Positions 33,169-44,397 of a DNA stretch of 64,000 nt are shown here, piece by piece; the first letter of the stretch is position 1; every line of letters starts with the position of its first letter. The notes under the pieces are model-generated. The model had not been told where the DNA came from, did not search any database, and worked only from the letters and a program-made list of their open reading frames with translations. Position numbers and translations under genes: made by a program. The stretch is from Marasmius tenuissimus (lineage: Eukaryota; Basidiomycota; Agaricomycetes; Agaricales; Marasmiaceae): contig JAQOTA010000034.1 of NCBI GenBank assembly GCA_029532415.1, forward strand, positions 620,001 to 684,000, written 5' to 3'.

Positions 33169-34158
33169 ATGTCTACATCGCTACCCCAGTGTCCTATCTC
33201 TGGCCAGACAGCTAGCTCGACAAATGGCCTCGCAAAATGTCCAGCGTCACTTGCAAACATCGACCCGCGCAACAACATGCCAGTTGAAAGCCAGACCCTC
33301 GCAAATGGCCAGACGAACAAACTATCTATCGAGCGTGTCACATCCTCTATACCGCGTCCAGCAGAGTCTACGTCTGGGCATCAATCTAATGGTGAGTCTT
33401 CCGCTAAACAATGCGAGCCTGATCTGGCTCAATAATGTCGTCAGCTCAGGACAACTGGGAGTACCCCTCGCCGCAGCAGTTCCACAACGCATTGCTAAGG
33501 AAAGGATACAACACACCGGAGAACCAGGCTGAATCGATGGTGTTCATTCATAACGAGCTCAATGAATATGCCTGGGGACAGGTGGTGCGATGGGAATCGA
33601 GGTTTCATGGCGGGTGAGTTATCTTGTCATGGGTCGTAACTCATCCACACTCATCCACACCTGACCTTTACGCTTTAGTGAGGCAGAAGCTGCCAAACTC
33701 CAGCTCGCGTCTTTCTCCGGCATACATGGGCATCTATCCAACAAAGCTCGTCTCTTTCGATACGGAAAGCGAGTTCTCCCGTCGTACTTCACGTCAGTGT
33801 GATCGGTCTTCATTCCACTAGACCTGTTTCTGACCTGTATGTGTTCAGATTACCAGACCCATTCGATCGTCACGATTGGATCGTACGTCGACCGACGAGT
33901 GGCCAAGAAGCTCGATATGTGATTGACTACTATCGGCTGAAGGACGAAGAGGGTGATGACGCGTTCTATATGGACGTGAGGCCAGCGTTTGATAGTGTTT
34001 CCAACGCATCGGCCAGAATCGCTGCTGTGGTGCTTGATAAGGTTGCTTCTGCGAGTGGCACTGGCAAGACAAACCAGTGGTCTGTGCTTAGTTCAGTGGC
34101 CGTCATGACAGTGATGATTAGTGGGTGCCTAATCGTACCTATAATAGGTCGTAGATGA
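33169..34158 (+). CDS. holocytochrome c synthase (heme lyase) paralogue, copy 2
   Basis: Paralogue of the 23883-24851 gene, also four exons with the same first three lengths (223, 169, 114 nt; 816 nt in total; introns 33392-33444, 33614-33678, 33793-33848) and 271 residues. CP motifs PQCPISGQ and AKCPASL are kept at the N-terminus, and the core contains [11 protein letters not shown] with the heme-ligand His, [28 protein letters not shown] and [10 protein letters not shown]. The hydrophobic C-terminal segment ([17 protein letters not shown]) and its GRR tail are conserved between the two copies although neighbouring residues vary, which speaks for function. Regulation may be altered because about 5.7 kb of retroelement now separates this gene from its former partner. 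Confidence 0.9.
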
Positions 34159-34497
34159 TTGTCCGTTTTCTTACTACTATCGCTGTGTGGAAGATAGTAA
34201 TTCCTCTTGCGTGCTCGCTGCAAGTCCTTGACATGATTGTCGGTTTGGATGCTCGTTATCCTGTAAGTCCGACGCTTACAGATTTCCACAAGCTAAAAAG
34301 AGGACGAACTTTGATTGGTTTTAGAATGTTCCAGATAGAAGAGAGGTGTTCTAGTGAATTATAGAAGTACAAAGTACAATGCCAAGTCCGTAGCGCTTGA
34401 TTGAAGAATAGATGAAGGTATAAATTTAATGCTGACGTATGCTTGTTGTAAATGAGCTGATGAATTGATTTGCCCGAGAGGAGGGGAAAAGATAATT
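34159..34497. other. intergenic region, convergent genes
   Basis: About 340 bp between the heme-lyase copy 2 (plus) and the zinc-finger gene (minus). Shared 3' sequence with unit 1 stops within the first 40 bases. It should contain the terminators of both genes; nothing else is recognised. Confidence 0.4.
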
Positions 34498-35884
34498 CTA
34501 TAGGTCCCACTGGCTCGAGAGTTCAGCCAGGGGAGAGGAAAAAGAAGAGACGGGAGAGGGGTGTGCGAAGACAAAGTCTTCCGAGGCTGGTGGCGACAAC
34601 GAAAAGGACGAGTCGGAGGTTAATGAACATGATGGCGAGAATGGGGAAGAGGCGGAATGCACGTCGGGGAGAGATGAGGGCGAAGAGGGAGAGTAGATGC
34701 TTGGAAGTGAGAACGTGGACTCTGATGACGCTGGAGAGGCGGAGGAGGGGTAGTACGGTGCTGGTATGAAAGACGTCGTCCAATCGTAGGAGGGGTCAGT
34801 GGCATTAGTTCCGAGGAATTGTTGTTGTTGCTGTTGCTGCTGCACACACGGTGCCTCGAAGTCGAGGCCGAAGTTGAGGGTCTCAGGAATGCTCCACTGC
34901 TGAGGCTGGCACTGGGCAAGTTCCGCCTCGTTGACCATCATACCACCCATCCAATTCTCTCCCAACACACTCGTGCAGTTGTTGAAGTCGACGGTAGGCA
35001 TGGCGAAGTCCCAGTTGCCAATGGTCGTTGGCTGGTCGAAAGCGAGAACTTGATCCTGAGGCAGGTCCAACTTCAGGCCGTTCGAAGTTGCCCCCTCCGC
35101 AAATGCCAAGCCATCTTCCATATGACGCCCAGTGTCGACCGCAGGGTACATGATCTTGGGGCTGGGAGAGCGAGTGATGCGCTCCGTGTCCTTGATGCGC
35201 CAGAAATACCCGTTGACACCCTCCTGGTCCTGAGTGGCAGGCTTGCTCTGAGCGAGAGCCAGAGCGGTGTACTTCGACTCGCAGAACACGGGGGCAATAA
35301 GGGATTCGGAGGAGGAAGAGGGTGAAGAGCGAGAATAGGGTGCATGCCTGCGTGTGGCACGGGTGGTAGCAGTGGCAGACTGACCACCAGTACCGCGCGC
35401 CTTGCGGGGAATAGGGACGTATTGATGTTGCCTCTTCCGGTGTCGAGTGAGAGAACCGGGGTCGACGGTTCTGAAGTCACAATCGGGACATTTCTTGTTT
35501 TTGTCCCCAGTGCTATTGTGAAGCGCATCAGTAACAAAATTGCCATCATGGCTGTAGATATACTCACTGTGTCCTGTAGTGAGTGGTGACATTAGACCTT
35601 TGCAAGTTGGAGAAACTACAGCCTGGCCAGGGACATCCGTGTTGTCTATTGTATATCGTGAGGATTGAGGATGGTGATATAGAAGGGCAGACGTACATTT
35701 GGCTCTTATTCTCCGCGTGAGTCTTCATATGTCTTGACATGTCGCCGGCGCGCGCAAGAACGGCACCACAGACTGAGCATTCATGTCCTTCAGTTTGGGT
35801 CGAGGTCTATAGGATATGTTAGTATACCGTGCTCAGTTGTCGGAATCGGAGGTGACGTACTTTGGTAGACTTCCTTGGTGCCAT
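34498..35884 (-). CDS. C2H2 zinc-finger transcription factor-like protein
   Basis: Four exons on the minus strand give about 395 residues. The start MAPRKSTK at 35884 is followed by introns near 35807-35860, 35647-35697 and 35520-35572. Three zinc-finger-like units are seen in the N-terminal third: CSVCGAVLARAGDMSRHMKTH, CPWPGCSFSNLQRSNVTTH (C-x4-C type) and CPDCDFRTVDPGSLTRHRKRQH. The rest is disordered and Ser/Pro-rich, with a glutamine run (about 34819-34845) and acidic/hydrophobic patches that could serve as activation regions. It is probably a nuclear DNA-binding regulator; target genes are unknown. Similar three-finger proteins with a long Ser-rich tail are frequent in Agaricomycetes. 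Confidence 0.75.
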
Positions 35885-36446
35885 CACTGTAACTTTGGTT
35901 GAGAAGATTCTGGGAGGAATGGAGATATTCGTCGAGTGGATAACAATGTGGGCAAAGACGAGGAAGACATGGTGGACATTTGGGCTTCCTTTTAAACGAG
36001 CCCCAGAGGACAGAGCTCGATGGATTGGTTTCTCCCCAGTTTTGAGGATTTCTGCCTTTTTCGTCGCGCTACGAGTGGCACACGCCAGTAATTGCCTTTC
36101 GTGGAGGGATACATAGGCTTGGGACGTGGTGGCTCCGACACAAAAGGCAGAATGGTAGGATTGGGCTTTGCCTACTTCTCAAAAATTTCCCAAACAGGAA
36201 ATTTCTGAACAGCAGAGGCCTTTTGTCGCCACTCATAGGCAGAGAGTGGCCCATCGAGGACCCAGGTTGAGTTGTGGCAAGTTAACAAGGAGGATGGACA
36301 CAGCCATCAACACCATCAACGATTCCTTTGTCCTTCGGATTATTCCGAGCGCCCATTGATGTGTGGGAAAGCGTTTGCTCGCCTCTCCCAACACGGCGGT
36401 CACGCATTTTCGCGTCTCCTCTCTCTGTCATAATACAGAACTCTCA
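35885..36446. other. divergent intergenic region, no gene
   Basis: About 560 bp between the zinc-finger gene (minus) and SLD5 (plus). Two or three short open frames show no family content. It presumably holds both promoters. Confidence 0.4.
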
Positions 36447-37548
36447 ATGGACTGGGATGCAGAGTTCGAAGCTGGAACTCTTCTGAACGATGTCAACAAC
36501 AACAATGCACCTTCACGATCCTCAACACGTGCTGCCAATCGACCATCTGCATCCACTTCGACGCGAGGAGCAAGTACCCTCGTTGACAACGATCGCGATG
36601 TATCCATGGCTGCTCCTTCTGATCCAGCTGCTCTTCAAGATATCATAAACCCGCACAGGTCGGAAGAGACTCACCTGGAGAAACTGATGCGGCATTGGAT
36701 GAACGAACGACACGCCCCGGAGATACTAGAAGCACAAGAGGGTATATTATCCTCATTGTTGGATCATATTCGACGGCAAGTATGGATGCCACACGAGAGG
36801 GGAACCTGAGCATACTGGTGGACTGATAACTCATATTCGACAGTCGGAGGCCGTACAGCTTCTGCGGGGCGAAATGTCCACATCGGAGGAGGAACACCTG
36901 CGAATAATGTTGGTTCAGACGGAGGTCGAACGCGTCAAGTTCGTAGTGAGGTCGTACGTTAGGACACGGCTCTATAAGGTGCGTATCATGATACTTCCTG
37001 AACGGCCATGAACCTCAAACATTGTCCAGATCGAAAAATACGCGCGACATATAGTCAGCAATGCAGAGGTACAGAGAAAGTTGACAGCTTCAGAAATGGA
37101 GCACGCTCGTCGGTCAGTTATGCCATAGCTTGAATGTGTCTGCGCATAGCTGAATGGCCGTTCTGTCAAGATTCGCCAATCTGACTGATCAACACTTCTA
37201 TCATTCTGTCCTTCAAAGTCTCCCTGAATCACAATCGAAGCTTGACGACACTCCAATATTCGTACCTTCGTTAAGTATGCAAGCCATCGATTGAGCAAAG
37301 ATCTACAGGGTCTAATTGTGCGTCCATCTAGTCAACGAACCAGATCAACGACGGCCGGTTTTCGTTCATGCGCTGGATGACTGTCCTCCCATACGATTTG
37401 ACGAGTGCGTCCAAACTACTCTCCCCAGACATACGACTGACCTGCCACCAGTGGCACCTCTTTGCAGATGAACAAAGGCCATATATCATTGATGCCATAT
37501 TCTGCAGCGAAGGAACTGTTGTCGAAAGGACAAGTTCAACTCGTATGA
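36447..37548 (+). CDS. SLD5: GINS complex subunit Sld5
   Basis: Six exons (introns at about 36780-36843, 36979-37029, 37113-37170, 37275-37331 and 37405-37451) total 825 nt and 274 residues. After a Ser/Thr-rich N-terminus comes the GINS A-domain helical region (RSYVRTRLYKIEKYARHI, then LTASEMEHARRF and HFYHSVLQSLPE). The small B-domain follows (VFVHALDDCPPIRF, then DGTSLQMNKGHISLMPYS and a C-terminal VQLV). Correct joining of the last two introns restores the full B-domain, whose ending is a strong family match. Sld5 with Psf1-3 forms GINS, part of the CMG replicative helicase with Cdc45 and MCM2-7. The N-terminal extension of about 60 residues is longer than in human SLD5, as is usual in fungi. 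Confidence 0.9.
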
Positions 37549-37700
37549 TACATGTACCGCATCGACATTCCTGTATTGCGATGGACGGGATATAATACAG
37601 ACAGCTTCGAGTATGCCACACAATTACAACAGATCGACTGAGCGTAGACGTCCACAATATCCAATAAATATCCTCGAATGGCCGGCGACCTATAGGTGCA

Positions 37701-38450
37701 CTACCGACCTCGTCCTGGCATATAAGGCTTGTCTTCGTCTTCATCATCGTCCATATCCATTCCGTTCCGCCGCCGGTCGTACTCGTCGTCTTCTTCTTCC
37801 GCAGTGTCATTGTCGTGGTCAGGTTCTTCTGCAGGAGCCATTGTCTTCTCAGGAACCTCTTCTTCCTTCTTCTTCCTTCGTCTCTTCGGGGCGGGAGCGC
37901 CGTCTGCTCCAGTAGCTGCCTTCTTGCCTTTACTCCGTTTCTTCTTCTCTTTCTCTGCTGCCTCAGCTTCCAGGTCAATCGTTCCTCCAGCGGATGGATC
38001 GGGCACTCCCTCAACGATTTCTTTGAGGAAATCGAACATTTCTGTCGTCTCGACTGCATGTTTTCTGAGCGTGATGTAAGAGTTATGTTTTAGCGGAAAC
38101 CGTAAGAAAAATAAGCGTAAAAAGAAACGCACAGATGATATGCTTCCACCTTCTTCGATCCTCTTTCTACTGTGACTTTACTAGCCTCCTCTACGATTAA
38201 TGCGAGGAATAGTTCGAGGGCCTTCGCTACAAACCAGAGTTATGAGTATCGAAACATATTTTCCACGGGAAATGGACCCACATATCACTATGGGTGTTGC
38301 TTGAGCAACTTTCCCAACATCCTCATCCTTCTGCATAATCTTCTTTATCCGCGCCTGAACAGCAACGTCGATTAGACATGAGTTGAAGAGATGTCAAAGC
38401 GTTAGCGCACGTACGACAGGGAATTTCGTCTGCTTGTTCTTGTTCTTCAT
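37701..38450 (-). CDS. BUR6: NC2-alpha / Bur6 (DRAP1) histone-fold transcription repressor subunit
   Basis: Minus-strand gene of about four exons, starting MKNKNKQTKFPV at 38450. The joined exons show the histone fold: ARIKKIMQKDEDVGKVAQATPIV, then ALELFLALIVEEASKVTVERGS and KKVEAYHLKHAVETTEMFDF. After the fold comes a Lys/Arg-rich and then acidic tail (about 100 residues, with KRRRKKKEEE and EEEDDEYDRR) ending …KPYMPGRGR. NC2-alpha pairs with NC2-beta (Dr1) and binds TBP on promoters, repressing or tuning pol II initiation. The gene converges with SLD5 with about 150 bp between stops. Confidence 0.85.
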
Positions 38451-38597
38451 GGCGGTTCCGAAGGGGGTTTCGGTCGATGATGATTCTTTGTTGAATGGTT
38501 CGGGAGTCTGCTCACGTGGAAATTAACAACTTGACCATGCCGGACGGGCCGCGGGGCGCTTATAGTCAGCAAGCCGTATTGTCTCACCGAAACCATC

Positions 38598-40692
38598 ATG
38601 TCCGGGTCCCTGCAGTCTATCATAGAACCAACCAAACTTGAGTTGTTCAACAATCTTCAAGTGGACGCGGATGACCTAGACAAAACAGAACTCCCAGAGC
38701 TGCAAGAATACGCCGATCAGCTTCGTTCTCAATCGTCTTCAATGGGCACGCAAAGTGCCGCTAAAGGAAGCTACGAGTTAAAACGACCACTTGAAAGCTC
38801 CCCTGTCGAGGTGGACTCCAAGTCCAAGAGACCAAAACCAGGTATTGTCTCAGCACTCTCAGTTCCTCACTCTGCTTATGCAGGTTTGAAGACTATGGAG
38901 ATACAGGTCAATCTCAGATCAGCCTCGAACATTGGAGACAGGAGGCCGTCGACGAGATATACGAGGGTGAGGACTATGCGGGATGGACACCCGATAGCAA
39001 GGACGATTTTCTGCCGGATTGTCGGGTCTTAGGACATCGTTTTTTGGTGCGGGCAGAATACATCCGAATCTACAATGCCTGCAAACGGGAGTTCGACGGT
39101 TTTAAGGGCGCTTTCGACCCTGACATTTAGATAGCCGATTCGATGGCACTGTTCTTCTTTATCACTGGCCAACCCGGTATCGGTGAGCTAGCTTCCTTAG
39201 TTGGTTCACCCTTCTCTATCGTTTATGTCCTTTCTCGATCACCAGGGAAAACTTTCTGGGCCAAGTATGGAGCCAGTCGGTGCATCGTCGACCAACGACC
39301 ATTCGTATGGTTTCGCCCTGGGATGACCCCGTTGCTCGTTGTGACAGACGGAGTTTTCAAGTTGCCCGAAGATTGGCTTTCTACGATCCAGCGAGGTGCC
39401 ATGCTATGGACCTTCTTTGACTCGCAGTGTACAGAAGATCTACTCTATCTTCTTCGCATGGGTAGCCCGTTGGTTGTTTTCTTTACGACTTCACCTTTGG
39501 AAAAGCGGTACAAGCCATACGACATACTCAAAGTCGCGGATGTCCGGAATTTTGTCATGGACCCATGGACAAAGAAGGAGATTCTCAAGATGTAAGGAAT
39601 CGCGCTTTCTGGTTGAAATCTTTCCGACCGTCTATGCACAGTCCACCCATGTATAATCAATCTACCGGCGAAGCCATGAGCAGATATGATGCCTTCGGTC
39701 CTACTGCCAGGATATGTCTTGCACTGAACGCAGCACGCTATGCATTCTATATACAGAGTGTCAGAAGGGCATTGAGCGGAATCTCTATAGGTCAAATCAG
39801 GAAAGCGATCGCGGACGCCAGATACGCAAAGACGGACCAAGACGGCTTATCATACAAGCTCTACTTGATGACTCGGAGGAGTCGCGACATCACCATCATC
39901 GATGACTTCGAACTGTCCCCAATATCGGATCATATTCAAAACCAACTTATCGTCGCCCTCAAAAGAGCCAAACTATACAAAAAGATAGATCTGTACCAGC
40001 AACTGAAAGCAGTTCCATCCTCACGAAGATTGGCCGGTGTCGTTTGGAAAGTTCTCGTTAGCGAGCAATTGATGACATCCACTCTCGAGCTCTCATGTCA
40101 TGCGATGTTGAGACTCCCGGACCCCGATTCCGGTAAAAACAAGTCTCGCTGGCACTCTTCTCACCATTCCTTCAAAGACGAGAAGTTGGAAGCCATACGG
40201 GAGAATCTCAAAGAGTCCTCATTCCAGCTGAAGATGTCGAAACCCCGTGTCAATTTCTATTCCGACGCTCCTGAAGCACTCGAACCTAGCTCACGCCGCG
40301 ACATTCACCCCAACGTCCTTTACATCCCTGAATCCACCTCCGAGACCGCCATCGACTCCTTCATCCTTTTTGACGAAAACATCCTCTATTTGTTCCATGC
40401 TACTATGGCGGCAACCCACAGCATAAACGAAGGCCTTCAGGCCCTTTCCAAAAGGTTTCAGACTCCCCCCGTCGCCAAGTGGCGACTCATCTTCCTTATT
40501 CCAGTGAGTCACACTCTTGTCGTTCCTCAACAATCTGTTCTCGGAGAAATGTCTCTGTACTCGGGCCAACTCCCTCTCCCTTCCACTACTCAAGTACCGT
40601 TGACACTCCAGATGCACGTGTCACTTCCCATCCAACTTGTGTATCGGTCAAAAGCAAGTGTAGTAGTCGATAAGGCGCATAAAAATCTATGA
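38598..40692 (+). CDS. P-loop NTPase-like protein of a fungal-expanded type, reading frame possibly damaged
   Basis: The coding pieces are clear but their joins are not. The first exon starts [19 protein letters not shown] at 38598. A following segment ([20 protein letters not shown], about 38998-39060) is in a different frame and is followed by a TAG at 39128-39130 just before [11 protein letters not shown] (from 39143). An intron at about 39184-39249 restores the Walker A motif GQPGIGKT. A further intron at about 39592-39641 joins EILK to [23 protein letters not shown]. The C-terminal part is long and Leu/Ser-rich and ends near 40600 or 40692. I see the general type in many Agaricomycetes but cannot name it. 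The out-of-frame middle may mean a missed intron, a sequencing error or a decayed copy. Confidence 0.5.
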
Positions 40693-40710
40693 TATATACA
40701 CTCTGTACAA

Positions 40711-43700
40711 CTACCACGGCGAACGCATCGGCGTTCCCAGAGACCCCAGAGACCCGCCCTCTGTGAGCTGATAAAAGAAGGTTATAATCAGGATGGAGAG
40801 GGAAAGAAGAGGGGCTTACTACATGAGATATCTGTTTGTAGATCACGGTCAAGTCTGGAAGGGAAGCAATTTGTGTATCAGAACTTTGTGACCAGGAAGT
40901 AGGGACGAGAATAGACGCACAATCCAAATACGACATCGTTCCATTATTCTGATCTTCAACTAGCATGTCACTGAACTCGAGCTCGACCCCATCCATGTTC
41001 TGTCGACATATGTAGAACTTCGTTTGACGTCCTCCTCTTTGCAATGAGCGATGTGTGATGATATTTCGTACTTGCACAGAGAACAATGTCTCCAGGACAG
41101 GGAGGGCCGTCTTCTGCAACAGTCAGCAGGTGTAAAATGGCTCTACTATGAAGCACGCACCATATGAACGTCGACAGTGAATAGGTCATCTGTCCCCAAA
41201 AGGTCCAGTAGGAGTTGTGGCGAAACACTTGAGCCAATCCACAGAACCGTGAACTCTCCGTTGTCTGTAGCGACATTCGGCTTTAGATCGAAGTCTCGAA
41301 ACAAGATTCGCATGTAGACATACCAACCAAATACATCCCGTTGGAAACCATCAACGTATGTGTTGCTCTCATAACAGTCGGTAACGATATCACGCCCGTT
41401 TCGGGATCGGGCAAGGCGATCTTGTCATCCAGATCGTGGAGTGCGGTGAGCGGCGGATATAGATATTCCATAGTATTTTTGACCCCCATATACATGAGTC
41501 GATGGGCGTGATAGTTCTTGACATCGGAGGACATAACGCGAGCTACGTAGAATGGTCAGCACTTGGGGGCCGAAAAGACGATATTCATTCTCACCCTTCA
41601 GAGGTTTGGACTTGAGGAGGGCAAGTGTGTAGACGGGGAGAGATTTAAACGCTTCCGGTATGATCAGCTAGATAAACGTTTATCAGTACGATGTATGGTT
41701 GGCGTTGAAAACTACCCACACACCTGTGTAGGTCGTGTCGCGGCTGCACATTGGTTCCGATATCCCAACAATATTGAAGAGCAAGTCTCGCTCAACTCGT
41801 CTCGTATAACGGCCATTTTCTGTGATCCCATGCTGGAAATCGCTACATCATGAGGATAAGATATCGGAATTTGGTCAGTGGTACGAGACGCACCTTTTCG
41901 AACGGAGTACACAACAGTTGCATCGATATCTGCGTACTGGAATACGTTGCCGGCAAGCTCGACAGCCTGGGCAGCCAAGTTCAGTACCCTGACTCGACGC
42001 TGTCCCTCTACGCTCGTATACAGGACAGCGCATTGGAGATAGGCATATTCACGGGGGTTGAGCTTTCCCGCGTGGCGTAACGAGACTGCGAAGGCTTTCT
42101 CGGCATCCAACATTCCGAACTCCAGTCCTCTCATAGTTTCGTGGAAGTTGCCCAAGTATTCCGAAACCTGAATACCTAGGAATATTAAACGGATTGTTTC
42201 GGACAGACCCCATAGGTATCGTACCTTTTGAACATCGTACCAAGGCGGTACAGTTGTACCCAGTCCTGCGTGTCATCAACCTCCGTAACTGGCTCTCGAG
42301 GATGCTTTCGTCACTTCTCGGGTTGAACCGAGGATGAGAAAACAAATCTCCTCCAGTCGTTGAAGCAACGACCCCTATCGAAGGACAATCCATAAGCTGA
42401 GACGAAGACGAGGAATAAATTTGCCGTACTTAACGTCCCAACATCGATGTATTCGCTCATGCCCAAGAACATCGACACTCCGATGCCTTCACTCGCGCAT
42501 TCCTCCGCCAATTCCTTCCAACTCTCGTCGCGAGGGGCGTACAGAAGTTTCTCCTTATCCGTGTCATAGTGTTCCTGTTCGTTTGGCTTGCCCTTAAGGG
42601 CGCCTATTCCTATGGTTGGAAGGGTTGATTGGAAAACGACAACATGGCCGCCCCTTCCGGCTAGAGATGCTAGCCCCCCTCTCAATGCAGATCCTAGCGC
42701 AGAAACCGCCATGGGCTGCGCCGAAAAGCGCGTCGGAATTGCCTCCAGGAGACTTGTTACAGAATTTCGGGCTTCCCATGGATCAACAAACATTCCTCCG
42801 TGGGCGTGCATAGGAATGAAGACTTCGTCCAAGTCCGACACAACGATCATTGGTACCTCAGTCGCCTGTACTGGATCAATTAATTATTGTATAGGTCACG
42901 GAAGAGACAAGCAGAACCTTACCTTCAGATCATAGAAGTGCAATGTACTATCAAACGTCATGATTGCTATCCGAGTCCCAGGCACTAGAGTGGGCTCAAT
43001 CGACTCACTTCCGTACAGTGCGAGGAGAAGGGCACGGCAAGCAGAGGCGAGGAAGCCATTCCTGTTCGCATCATTAGAAACATCGAGTGCGAAGACATAG
43101 TCCATTTTAGAAGGGTTTCTGGGACCTGTGGCAGGAGGATAGGGCGAGAAATAGGAAGGTTTGAACGACGGTGAGGGATTTGAGGCCCAGTACTCTTCTG
43201 CTTCCGAGACTACAAAATCCACGGTCCCTTTGCAGAGTTCAGGTCTTTCGAGTAAATCGAAACGTGTTCCGTTCCCGTCGAGATGTGAGAAATATTCAGG
43301 TAGCACTGTAACAGTCGGTCGGTCGGAAAGTTGTGAACAGCGAAGTGTGAAGCATCATACACACCTGTGGTCTCGTGTGAGCACATATTACATTTCCACT
43401 TATTTCCTCCAGCCACCCAAGTGCACCACGGATTTACATATGCTCTACATCCCTCGCATCTTGCAGGCCCACTGTGTCCCGTTTCCACCAAGGGTATTGG
43501 TTCTTCTCTTGGATCCAGGTCTGCGAATGGCTGTACAACCGCTGCCAATGGGATACTGCAATCTGAGGCTAATCTTGAGGTATACGGAAAAGCCCATGTC
43601 GTCATTCGAATGAATTTCGGAGAAGAGTTCCCTGTCGACCATGAATCAGACTCGCGTTCAGTGTCAAACTTCGACTTGGACGCCCACCTTGATCTATCGC

Positions 43701-43953
43701 AAGGAAGTTTGTTGTCGAAAGCGGTACTTGCTTGCCCGGAAGAGTTGGAAAAGGTTGATTTTCCCATTGTTCTCGGTCGATTTCAATAGCCTCTACAGCG
43801 GAGGGTACTTGGCTAGGGTCGATACGCGGACGTAAGCCTGGTGTGCACTTGAGGAAAGAAATGACGATGACAGACAGCAGTTGGCGCACCTTGATACCCT
43901 TTTCCTGCAGTATGAGGTGGTTGAGGAATATGACTAGGGTGAGGGTACGCCAT
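40711..43953 (-). CDS. SEC24: COPII coat cargo adaptor Sec24
   Basis: A large minus-strand gene of many short-intron exons, starting [20 protein letters not shown] at 43953 and ending …GTPMRSPW at 40711. Domains in order: a short N-terminus, then the [15 protein letters not shown] segment, the zinc finger with [12 protein letters not shown] and KCNMC (about 43375-43470), the trunk/vWA-like region ([10 protein letters not shown] … [18 protein letters not shown]), the beta-barrel and helical region (TALVRCSKG), and the gelsolin-like C-terminal region ([19 protein letters not shown], near 41240-41330). Sec24 pairs with Sec23 on Sar1-GTP at ER exit sites and selects cargo. The N-terminal Pro/Gln-rich extension seen in many Sec24 proteins is short here. 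All domain landmarks are in order and no frame break is seen. Confidence 0.94.
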
Positions 43954-44397
43954 CGCGAGGTCTTCTTGAATCTGTATCGAATCAGAGTGTAAGTTCCATT
44001 GGCGATGGATGTTGAGATTCAAGAGGCATAAGCGCTCTATGCGGAAAGTGCCGCCGAGTGCCGTCGGTTGCCTGTTACTGACGTTGACGACAGATGTCTG
44101 CCGAAAATTCCTTGACTGAATCAACAAGAAGGCTCCAGAGTTCCTGACGGGCCCGCGATGCTTTATACTGCGTGTTACAGTAAACGTTGAACATTCCTAC
44201 ATTGGTTACCAACCGTCTAAACTGTTGGCCCGCTGGAGTAAACTAACCGGGTGCCCTTCTGCAATTTCAAAGGAAGATTCAACCGTTTTCATAATAACCT
44301 GAGTGTACTCTACGTTACATACGTCAGCTGTTTGGTAGGCTTGAACAACACCTTTCGACGCGTGAACTAAGCCCACTGGCTCGTGCCCCGACGCCCA
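43954..44397. other. intergenic region
   Basis: About 440 bp between two minus-strand genes. Expected to contain the SEC24 promoter and the terminator region of the next gene; no element could be named. Confidence 0.4.

Larger units (their letters stand above)
24877..34200. repeat. tandem duplication unit 2, interrupted by a retrotransposon
   Basis: Second copy of the unit, beginning at the recurrence of gctgttctaatatgtgaaaa (about 24881) and ending near 34,190 soon after the second heme-lyase stop codon. Without the 5746-bp insertion its length is close to that of unit 1. Its two genes have diverged from those of unit 1 in several exons, so the duplication is not very recent, yet one segment remains nearly identical. 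Confidence 0.75.
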
